Shown: positions 39,145-49,224 of the stretch, piece after piece
How the letters are laid out: each line of letters begins with the position of its first letter
Numbering within the stretch: position 1 is the first letter of the stretch
Assembly (NCBI GenBank): GCA_001600055.1
Contig: BCIV01000009.1
Location: 124,001 to 188,000, forward strand
Length of the DNA stretch: 64,000 nt
Reading direction: 5' to 3'
From: Filobasidium wieringae
Taxonomy: Eukaryota; Basidiomycota; Tremellomycetes; Filobasidiales; Filobasidiaceae
Program-made: the position numbers and the translations under genes
The notes under the pieces: generated by a model
Databases searched by the model: none
What the model saw: the letters and a program-made list of their open reading frames with translations, nothing else
Told to the model about the DNA's origin: nothing

Positions 39145-39986
39145 CCGAACATGAAAGCCGCAGAGTCGATCCGACTACTGTGCATCTTACTACCAAATCG
39201 CCAACATCAAGACCTCGCCGTGAAACCCATCGTTCGGTCTTTTTCCCTTGTCAATCAACCCCTCTTTCCCGCACCCCCTTCATCTCGATGCGCGCAAGTC
39301 GATCATCACCACCCCCACCCCCCTCACACCTCTTACTGGAGTACGACGCAGCCTCGGCTGCACCTATCATCTTGTTCTTCTTCTTGAATCGGACTGGGAT
39401 ACTCTAGTGACCGTGTGCGTGTGTGTGATGGTGGTACGATCGGTTTGTTCTCTTTGACTGAAGGTGACGGAGGGAGGAAAACGGACGAGGTGCAGAAGGA
39501 CACTCATCCTACGGATGAGCATGAACACTGGCCCTTTCTTTTTCACCGGAACGGATCTTTTCTTCACCCCCGACCGACACCGTCACGAGAACAGAGCGAA
39601 TGTCCGACTTATACACGACCAGGACATTTCTTCGCCCTCCTTGGACTCGGTACGATCTGTAAACTATAAAGCGCCCTCGCCGCCTCATCCATCCCGCTCG
39701 AAAATATCTTGGACTCGCCCACGTGTGTGGTCTAGTTTCAGGGTATTTCTCAGCCTAGCGATAGGATCCTGGACCGCAGAGACGCTTGCTCATACCTCTT
39801 GGACAATATACTCGATAAAAACACACATAAAAAAGGATGAAAAAAGGATTGGAAAACACAACAAAAAAAAGCAAGACCTATACCGGATACACTGTTCTTA
39901 CATACATATATATATACAAAAACCCTTTTTTTAGATTCAGAATGTCGTCATGTCGTCGTTATATATCATATTCTGAGTCTACTCTT
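39145..39986. other. Convergent intergenic region, C2H2 gene / CEG1
   Basis: About 840 bases. The right end is A/T-rich with A-runs and a TATATATATA stretch near 39906, consistent with 3'-end signals of both genes. Overlapping plus-strand frames of 60-156 codons share no features with known proteins and are not called. Confidence 0.4.
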
Positions 39987-42156
39987 TCACCGTCTCAAAC
40001 CGCCCGCTCCACCGGTGCCACCGTAACCGGCCGCGACAGGGTATCCACCAGGTTTAGGCATGTTCCGAGGTGGGAAGAATTGACCTTGTTGAGGCGGTTG
40101 CGATGGTGCCTGTACCCTACTGGCTTGAGCGTTCGATTGAGCGGGAGGTAAATCCGGTCGTCGTCCCGTTCGTTTCGCTTCTTCCGCCGCTCTCGCCGCC
40201 CTTTCCTTACGTCCAGTCCGTATCGTCGGGCACCTCGCGATCAGCTGTGTACGAACGCGATCAGTTCCCCGTACCATGCGATTCGACGACTAACAACTCG
40301 CCTGAGGTAATTCCACGCCATCCTTTATACTATCGATGATCCGATCGACGACATCGATGAAATTCCCATCATTCTTATCGTCCCTAAACCTCATAAACTT
40401 CCACGAATCCATCTCGGCATCCCAACAACACTCTATGATCCGATCGTCGAATTGTTCTCCGGACGCTTTCATCCTGTCAACGTATGTGCATCAGCTCGAC
40501 GAGGGGATAAGACGAAGAGTCAAGATCCGGAGCGGGGAGGGGAGACCGACCTTTCCCATTCCTCATCGGAGACGATCATCCTATCATGAAAAACATAAGA
40601 ACTCTCCATCCCTCCTCTCCCCCCTCTAAAGACGTTCAACAGGAACAAAGGTTTCGCCGTCAAATCCGGATAAGCGGGGTCTTCGGCAGAAGGAGGAAAA
40701 CGGAGGGAAAGTTTGAAATCGATCGAATTCTCCGAAGGGGGTTTCCATTTGATTCTGTTCGCCGTTTCATAGGGATCCATCAGTGAACCTTCCTAACGAG
40801 GGAGCGAGGGAGTACTGACATGTGTTGATCCTCCCCGATCACATAAGGCGTATCGACACAGGTAAAGATCAAACCGTCATGACCGTGAGATAATTTCGGG
40901 ATGGTCTCCTTGACGACGACTTCGACTCCATCAGCGAGTGAGACGGGTTTCAAGATCAGCCTGTTCTCGGCGCAACATCGAATTCCGGGGAAAAGGGAAA
41001 AAGGGGTTGAAGGGAAAAAGGGGTTAAAGGCGTAAGCGACAGGTTCAAGTGAAGTTTCAAAGGCTGGGAGAGGACCCACTCGAAAGGCATGAGCGGTAAG
41101 TACTGTGGGTTCTGTTGCATAAACTTTTTATGAGGTGAGAGCAAGTATTGCTTCAACCTCTATTCTTCCGTGTTCGTTCAGAAAAGAAGAGAGAACGGGG
41201 TATGGAAATAGAATTGATTAGTCAGATTCGGTAGTACGAGAACACCGGAACGGAAGGAAGAGAGGGACTCACGCCGTATCTCGATTGCAAGTTCTGTTGC
41301 ATCAAGTTCTCACCGTGATAAGCCAGAATATCGAACACGTAATATTTCAAGTGATACTACCGTCCCAACCCAAATCGCAAACGAAACGGATCAATCCCGG
41401 TCTCCCAGAGTGATGAGCAGACAGGATGACGGATGACCTACCGACCCAGCCCGATCCCTATCCAAGACCAACTCCCCATCGACCAAAGACGTGTGTGCCC
41501 AAGAGGGAGCTTGTTGGGTGTATGTGAGATGAGGGAAGAAGAGTCCTTCTATTTGACGGTATTCGTTCTTCCTATCTATCTGTCTCGGGACATTGAGGAG
41601 ATGAGGAATTTCGAGGAAAGGATAGAACGAGAGAGACGGAAGTAAGATATACAGCGGAGAGAGGAAAGGAAAGAAAGGGAAGGTGTAGAAGACATACTAG
41701 AAAGACATCTTGTTTCCCCATAGCTTCATTCCAAACGATCAACAGTAATACCCTTACGCCGTCCGTCTTTTCGCACACCCAGAAACTGATCGATAGAGAC
41801 AAAGGCGAGTATAGGAATGAGGATCAAGATAGATAGTGATTGAAGTGTAAGTCTCGGAGTCAAGGTGGTATAAGAAGTGGAGGAATAACACTTGCTCTTT
41901 CCTTTCCAACGTTTCCAGCGATCTGAGGGTCATACTGACAGGCTGTGATCCAGGGAATCTAATGACACTCGCTTCAACATCCCTCCCGGTCACTCGAAAT
42001 GACAGACGCCTGTGCTGACCTGCCGTTGAACCCGGGAATGGTGTTCCGAATCACATCCTGAATGAGTTGTTTATGCCCCTGAGGAATGGCAATGCCGGGG
42101 ATGTCAGGGATCGGATATTGGTCATGTGGATTATGAGAGGCTGTTTGTGGATGCAT
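39987..42156 (-). CDS. CEG1, mRNA-capping guanylyltransferase
   Basis: Transfers GMP from GTP to the diphosphate end of nascent pre-mRNA; in fungi it works with a separate triphosphatase on RNA polymerase II. The 5' exons are 42020-42156, 41896-41958 and one starting at 41785; further exons continue to 39987. Motif I is DFWVCEKTDGVR with the AMP/GMP-accepting Lys at about 73. Later blocks are the DRKNEY-type segment, LVDGELVLDRD, LKYYVFDILAYHGEN, KHGHDGLIFTCVDTPY-like sequence (read here as KLSHGHDGLIFTC), LKWKPP and the OB-fold IIECCWD...WKFMRFRDDK. The C-terminus is Pro/Gly/Gln-rich. The intron before motif I (41786-41895) uses a GC donor. Some internal borders were not worked out to the base. 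Confidence 0.93.
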
Positions 42157-42429
42157 TGTAGGTGAGTGGATGCTGTGGATGGCGAGTCGAGTGATACGGA
42201 CAAGAGAAGATCAAGGTGATTGCACGTACTCGACCTAGAATTATAGAAACTCTACCTCAGGCGACGCGCATATTGGCTGTTCATTATGACGTTCGCAGTT
42301 GACTGCAGTGTAACCGTAGTAGTTGGTAGGTTGTTGGTAGCTTTGGTAGCAGACGTAGCAGTGGAGTCGTACTGGCACCTGGCACTCTCTGTCACACCAT
42401 TTCATATGAGGCACAGCGACGTTTCATAG

Positions 42430-45400
42430 ATGACAACAACAATCATCCCACTCTTATCAGCAAGAAACTCAGCAACAAGAACACCACCAAACCTCATGCT
42501 AAACGCACACAGATCCCCAAGTTCTTATTCCACAAACTCTCCTCCCCGAACCCCACTACCTCAACCTTCACATCAAACTCAACAAAGGACGGCTCAACAG
42601 GTACCTACTAATGGACCGGAGCCCAGAAGAAACATACCCCGACCGGCACTTCCTCCCTCTACCCCATCGTCCTCCTCTCTATCCTCCTTCTTCCCATCAG
42701 GCTTAGGATCGAAGGCGAGATCCTCCGTCTCGTTCTTGGCAGAATCGAGTAAACCATACCGTTCTGCACTAGCCAACGCTGGATCATACGTCGCAGCTCA
42801 AACCGGCCTATCCTCTTCATCCGGTGGACCCAACACCTCCTCAACTTCATCTTCTACTTCTTCCTTGAGCAAGGAACAAGATACCTCCAACGACAAGGAG
42901 AAAACATGGGGAGAGTGGGCTAGGGACTGGAGGACGCGTAGAGCTCAGGAGGGGAAGGCCGAGGAGGTTTTGAACCTTTTACCTGGATGGGTCGTTAGGG
43001 TTCCCAGAGAGGGGGTGTCGGGGGATGGGTTTGGTGAGTAGTCCCGTATGGAACGTTTTTGAGAGACGGGTTATTCACTCGTTCGTTATCGTCCGTTGTT
43101 GGGAATGCATCTGCCATGATCGGAATCGAAACCATGATTCTCATACATCTCCTTCGTCCCCGATCGCTTACCCACCACTACTAGGCGGGATCCAACCGTT
43201 CGACCTCCAGGTCTCTACATCAGGATTTGCCAATTCTCTGAGAAGTCCTGAGAATGCCAGTCGATCCCAGCGAGTATTCATGAGGCTCGCCAAGAGTATG
43301 TCCTCGCAATTCCTCATTCTGTCAGTCAAACCATCAGAGATGCACTGAGACTTGGAATTCTTGCCTGTGCGCGTTCGACAGGTTTCGCCGCGTTGCCTCA
43401 ATTACCGGCAAAGATCGCTCATGAACTAGGAGGAGAGTTGGATATCACTCCTTTACCCACTCCCGCTGGCGCTGGTACTGGTACTGCTGCTGACGGGAAG
43501 AAGATCTTGACTGATGAACCCGATTCATTGGATCCTGATTTCGGGAAACAACCATTCCGACCGATCCCACCGGGACAGAACCGGGCTCCGACGAGAAGCG
43601 GATCGACATTATCTACCTCTAGCTCCTTGGAAATCGCTCTGAACAACATGGCCCCTGAACAATTGAGAGCATTCCACGAAAACCTCGATACGAGATTACA
43701 ACCGTTCTGGTCTTCCGCCCTTCAGAGACGAGTACAACTGTCCATCTATCCCGTCAGGATTCCTGACGTTCAACATGGCTTGCACGAGAGGAAGAGAGGT
43801 AATGAGCCCGATATGCCGGAACCGGATTTGGAGGGGGAGCCGCTCATGAGGAACGTTTTTAGCACGGATGCACAGGGGTTATTTAGTTTGAAAATCACCG
43901 TGCCTTGGGAGAGGATCGTCAGTCACGGTCCTAGTTTGAAGATGGTCTTTGATGGGGTTTCTTCCCATGGTCAGGAACAGCTTGGAGAAGAGGAACTGAG
44001 ATCGCGGAACGAGGGAAAGGAGAAGAGAGGAGAGAAATGGGGTTTATACCTTAAAGCGGAATTGTTATCCGAAGGTGGACCTCATCGGCTTCCTCCCTCC
44101 GCTACCGCCTTGCCTCCCACTTCGTCTGCGGCATTCACCACCGGAAGTCTGGCGGATTCTCCTCGACCTGTAGAGCTGGATGCGGATCTGTGGGATAGCG
44201 GTGCGAACGGGTTCTTCAGTCCGAACGCGATGCCCTTTAATAAGGGGAGTGGAGGTCCGGGTGGGGGGTTGTTGAATCTCGGTTCGACAAGCGTCACGGC
44301 CTCCACTTGGTCACCTATCGCCTCGACCGGAGGGGTCAGGGTCATCTCGGATCTCGACGATACGGTCAAGGTCAGTAATATCCTCGGAGGCGCGCGGGAG
44401 GTCTTCAGGTCAGTCGTATTCTTCAACCGGGTCGATCCAGAAGTGGATCCTGACCTTGCGAGACGCATAGGAACGCTTTCTGTCGTCCAGTAGAAGAGAC
44501 GGCAGCGGAAGGGATGTCGGAACTTTATCGTCATTTAGCTACTCAAGGCGTCTCCGGTTTTCACTACGTATCCAACTCGCCTTACGAGCTTTTACCCGTG
44601 TTGCAGAGCTTTTTAAGCCATCATGATTTCCCTTCAGGTTTCTCACTAAAGGTAAGCCCTGGCGCGCGTATTGCCGTCACGGACTCTGAAACTGATCACT
44701 TTTACTGCCCTTCATCAGCTAAAGTATTATGGTGGTAGGAATCTGATGAACGGACTGTTCGAACCGCCTGGAGACAGAAAACGACCTGGGATCATCGAAG
44801 TCATGGAATCGTTCCCACGAGCAAAGTTTGTGCTCATAGGAGACAGCGGTGAACAAGAGTGAGTTCCTTCGACCTCCTTGATGATGATGATTGAATTGAG
44901 ATCGTCATCTCGTATAGCTTGGAACTGTACGTCGCTATAGCCAAGCAGAAACCGAAGCAAGTCTTGGCCATTGCGATTCGCGACGTCACGACATCCTTCA
45001 AGATCGACCCGAACCAGCAGACTTCTGGGTTGCCCACGACTTCCCAGGATCGTGCTTCGATACGCCAACGATCGATATCCTCTGTCAACGAAGCGGACCT
45101 CTCTGCCTTGGCAGCTACTCTGGAAGTGGAGGATGGTTATGGTGTCAATCAAGCCAAAAGAAGCGGGCTTGCAGGAAGAACGAGAGACGTCGCTCGACAA
45201 CTCGCAAGAAAGGGATCCGACCTGGATTTAAGCAGTCTTAGGTTCACAAGACACAATACAGCCGAGTCTGGCCGGGCCGAATCGCCCTCCATGGAGGAAC
45301 ACGAAAGTTCTGCTGAAGACACACCCGCACAAATGAATCAAGATCCGACAAACACCAGGAAATCCCTCGGTCGAAGCGCATCAAACCTGACATTTGAAGA

Positions 45401-45620
45401 TAAGAAACCAAGCGACTCTTCTCTAGCTCAACAAGCTGAGCAGGAAATCCAAGCCTTGACGGCTACGCAGCTCAAGCTAGTCAAGAGAGCTGTAGAATGG
45501 ACCGACAGGCTGTCTCGAGCCCGCTCCCAACTTGCCGACTCGTTACCGCTTCTGGTGTTCCAGCATCCCTCAGAGATAGAGTCTGAAATCGAGACTATTG
45601 TAAATTCGAAAGAGAGATAG
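42430..45620 (+). CDS. APP1-type phosphatidate phosphatase (DUF2183)
   Basis: Mg2+-dependent phosphatidate phosphatase of the HAD superfamily, found at cortical actin patches in yeast and linked to endocytic membrane traffic. Exons 42430-43033, 43185-43295, 43382-44408, 44471-44651, 44719-44858 and 44918-45620 encode 921 residues. The catalytic DxDxT motif appears as VISDLDDTVK (about residue 560). Family blocks around it are FSLKITVPWERI before, and GFHYVSNSPYELLPVLQSFL, KFVLIGDSGEQDLELYVAIA after. The N-terminal ~150 residues and the C-terminal ~200 are Ser/Thr/Pro-rich and probably disordered, with a short helical end. It diverges from CEG1 with 273 nt between start codons. Confidence 0.93.
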
Positions 45621-46564
45621 GCTACATCCAGCGTCGGTTTTGTCGCAACATCGCATGATTTTCACTACACGTCTATACCGGGCCGTTTGGTGCAAGCGTG
45701 TTTTCACAACTTTTACTTTTTTTTTTTTTTTTTTTTTTTATCACAACATATTCATCGCTGTTTTGTAGTGATAGAGCTTCATTTTATTGGATTGAGCAAT
45801 TTTTGAAAGTGTTTCTAGGCTTCACACTGGCACAAAATTCGATTAAGAGCATGTTTGCAGAGCTACTGGGACTTGTAACAGGCTATGGTCTAGCAAATGA
45901 GTGTGATCTCAGATGAAGACCTATTACAACTATGCTAAAGAGAAGGAGAGGGAGAGGGGCTCAACATAAGGAAGAAACCCCGCTCGCAAATTCCGAAGTC
46001 ACGTGACGAGCGTACCAAACGCTATGTCCGTGGGGATGTCCGTGAACGTATCTGTAACACCCCCAACGGGCGAGTCCTCCATTCCTCGAACTGTATGGTA
46101 GTGAAGGCCAATATGGTGTGTATTGGTCCCCAGTGCTTATTTGTGAGTAGGCCTATAACAGATGTCTTTATGAACGATTGTAACACTATAACACAAACCC
46201 CGTGGACCACGTGACTACGCGCCTTCCGTGATGTCCGTAACTATGTCCGTAGGAACATCCGCTTTGACCTGAATGTAGATCTTCTAGAACCCACCCGGTT
46301 TGACTACACTCAGTATTTAAGATGAAGAGGGGGGTCCTCAGCGTGCATTGACGAGAAGAGTTTCGAAATCTGGTCAGACTGGACGAAATCCATGACTCCC
46401 ACTTTGCTGAAAATTCCTGCGGATACGAGGTATGGTGACAGAAGAGACTAGTGATCTCACAGATGCATACAAGTGCTGCATGACGATGTATACAAATAGT
46501 GCATAAAGCAGAGACATCGACTGTTGTCAAAACGACATAGGTACGAGGCGTCGTAGAAGAGGGA
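45621..46564. other. Convergent intergenic region with a duplicated element
   Basis: About 940 bases between APP1 and the unknown minus-strand gene. It holds a T23 tract (45717-45739) and two copies of a composite element: CACGTGA at 46000 and 46208, each followed after about 18 nt by two ATGTCCGT octamers spaced 12 nt apart (46024, 46036; 46231, 46243). No coding sequence was recognised. Confidence 0.6.
45717..45739 (+). repeat. T23 homopolymer
   Basis: Twenty-three T in a row, about 100 nt downstream of the APP1 stop codon. It may lie in the 3' UTR or terminator region; the length is probably unstable. Confidence 0.8.
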
Positions 46565-48769
46565 TCAACCATCGATTGTGGCCTTCTTTCTCTTTGGGCC
46601 CCTGGTAAGGATCTCGACATCACCGCTTGCAGCCTGGCTTTCGTCATCGCCGCCGCGGACCTGCTTGCTTTTCTTGGTCTTGCAGGGCTCTTCCTTGTGG
46701 ACCCTTTCTTTGAGGTCAGGAGACCCTTTCTGTACATCAGCTTTATTGGTGTACGCACGAAAGATGCGGTGAGCATCAACAAGGGTGGGTATGATCAATT
46801 TGACCATAAGATGGTATGCAGTCTTGACCGAAGCCATAAACAGCTTCCTTCCATACTCATCGTCCCAGGTGCCTTGCGCATATTTGTACCAGAGCTGTAA
46901 ACCGAATGTAGCTTACTCAGCGTTGTTGTTTTGCGAGATTGAAGATCGCTTACACCTAAATATTTCCCTGAGACTCCTGTGATCTTGAGCTCAAGGCCCA
47001 GTACAAACCATGAGTTTCCACAGACACAGACCCCGAAGACAACGATGTTAGGTCTTGAAGAGTTGAAAGTCGGTTGCGTGATGTCTTCCAAGAGCTCAGT
47101 ATCGGATTGCTGCAATTTATCGAACAGGACAGACGCCTGTTTCTTTACTTCGTATAATTTGACAGCCATCGGAAACAGGCAATTGAGCATCTGATTGGAA
47201 GCAACGTCGTCTTCCAAGGGGCTGGCTTTATTCTCGAAGGGCAACATCATGTAGATTCCGAAAACATATCGATTGACTGGTTCCTTATCTGTGATGAGCG
47301 AGTTGCGCGTGTACCTTATGAACAATATGATTGACTCACCGTCGGTCTTGAATAAGTATAGAACAGCTTTGATTTCCTCATAAGTCAACAGCTCCTTCCA
47401 GGTAATATCTGAAAGGAGGTTGACGGCGTCGTCGGGACCATTGTTTCCATATGCGTTAGCAACTGCTGCGAGAAGAGAAGTCTCTTGGTTCCTTCCAGGC
47501 AAGGTGATGGCCAGATCTGGGCAAGGCGCAGAGAGGTAGGCGTACGAGCTTCCGGGTTCCCTGGCAAGCGTCGTGGTTGTCAGAGGTCCGAAATTCCACG
47601 TGCCAGGACGGCTGCCAGGCGAAATCGAGATGGTGAATGAGCTATGCGTCCTGAATGAGGACGGTGCGATAACTCACTCAAGAAACTCATGCTCTGCATC
47701 GTAAGGCCCGACATGCTTCTCCTTGTTGGTATAGTCGTCAACAAGTGCCGCCTGGTGCATGGCAAGACGTTTGAGTACACGTTTCAAGACTGGTCTAGTC
47801 GGCAATACTGACCGCAGCGGCAAAGCGGACCATGCAGCAAATTTGATCTTCCGATAGCAGTTGCATTGAGTATTTCGCCATAAACTCATCGAAGCGATCA
47901 CGAATGTTTTCGTAGTTTGCAGCAAGAGACGCCTTTTTCTCGAGCAAGGCCTATCAGGAGAATCAGCAAGGTCATCTACCTGTCTATCCCGACAATGCTC
48001 GCCATATGGGAGAACTTGCCTCAAGACCAAAAGGGTTATGTTCCGGGATACTCCCTTCGATCACGTTGCACAACCGAAGTATTTGAGCATAATACTTAGC
48101 GGTCGTATAACCAGCAGTGACAGCAGAAGCAGCTGAAAGGTTTGAGAAGGTCGGCATAGCGTTGTGATCTTTAGATGCGATCTGGGATGCTGATTCGGAA
48201 GGATCAATTAAATCAACGCAATCTGAACCTTGAGCCTGGATGTGGAAGAGTCAGCTAGCTTAGAGACCAAAGGAGGCCTTGACGTTAGACGTACTTCCTC
48301 GTCTTCTGATGACTAGTCACGATATAGCTTCAGCCTATCAAACATCATAAGAAAGTAGGAAAGGGAGACAAACCTCTTCGGAAGCAGCAGTAATCTAGAA
48401 GCCAGAGGTAAGTCTAGATATGGAGATCAGCCGCGATGCGATACGAACTCTGTTCAGAAAGGAGGCAACGTTCGACCCCTGCATTGCGAGAAGGTAAGTC
48501 AATTCCAGGACGGCAGATTCACCGTAGAACCGAGATCTTACCTGTGAGGAAGATGCGTCCAGGATCGCTTTATTTTTAGAGGTCAAGGGAAACAGTTTCC
48601 TCCGGGTAATCATCTTCTGGTCCGGACCAGGAACACCACCTTCCTCCGAACGTCGATGTCGTTCGTCGGACGGAGCAGGGTTTGGGTGATTAGGCTGTAA
48701 GTAGGCGTTGGATGTAGGTGGTGTGAATAACGATTGATTACGCTGTTCCGGTAGTGGTGCCGGAGACAT
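46565..48769 (-). CDS. Unrecognised 563-residue protein
   Basis: Ten exons keep phase throughout (48542-48769, 48449-48478, 48374-48394, 48295-48312, 48020-48235, 47813-47950, 47678-47751, 47340-47641, 46954-47288, 46565-46894). I do not recognise a family. The N-terminal 75 residues are Pro/Ser-rich. A middle part (AALLEKKASLAANYENIRDRFDEFMAKYSMQL) looks helical. The region after about 220 is globular-looking with aromatic and hydrophobic strands (YVFGIYMMLPF, IVVFGVCVCGNSWFVLGLEL). The last 50 residues are Lys/Glu-rich with PKRKK. Several exons are tiny (18, 21, 30 nt), and the intron at 47951-48019 needs a GC donor. The consistent splicing argues that the gene is real. Confidence 0.72.
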
Positions 48770-49224
48770 GTTGCCGGGAGGGTTATATACCTCCTCGTAC
48801 TACTGCTATGCCGACGGGACAGTTGCTGGCTAGTAGCTCGTAGCCAGGTGACGAACGGACCATACGATTCTATTGGCTGACTGATTGCACCCAAGAACAT
48901 ATTAGTTTACGATGTGAATGCCAGATTCCGCTGTATCGGTTACGTACTCTTATTGTTCTATTGATGTATCGCACAGTGATGTGATGGATTCGGTGTGGTT
49001 TGACGTTTCGGGTTCGTCCATCACGTCTTACTGGTTACTGGTTACCGGTAGCCGGTAGCTCTCGCCCTCTAGCAGTGGTTGTAGATCTTGTAGAGCAGAG
49101 CGAGTGCCTCCATCGGTAGCGCGGTGATCGAGAGATCTGTAACCGCTCAATCACGTGTTACACGTCACGTGACACAACGATCGATATCAACGGCTATAAT
49201 AATACAAACCTGAAATTACAACGT
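48770..49224. other. Upstream region of the unknown gene and 3' region of the asparagine synthetase gene
   Basis: 455 bases. TCACGTGT (49151-49158) and TCACGTGA (49165-49172) lie close together. Short CCGGTAGC-like repeats occur near 49040-49060. No gene seen. Confidence 0.45.
48783..48789 (-). promoter_or_regulatory. TATA-like box very close to the assumed ATG
   Basis: TATATAA on the minus strand only about 14-20 nt before the assumed start at 48769. If it is a real TATA box, transcription would begin inside the first exon and Met-53 (near 48613) would be the likelier start. Confidence 0.35.
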
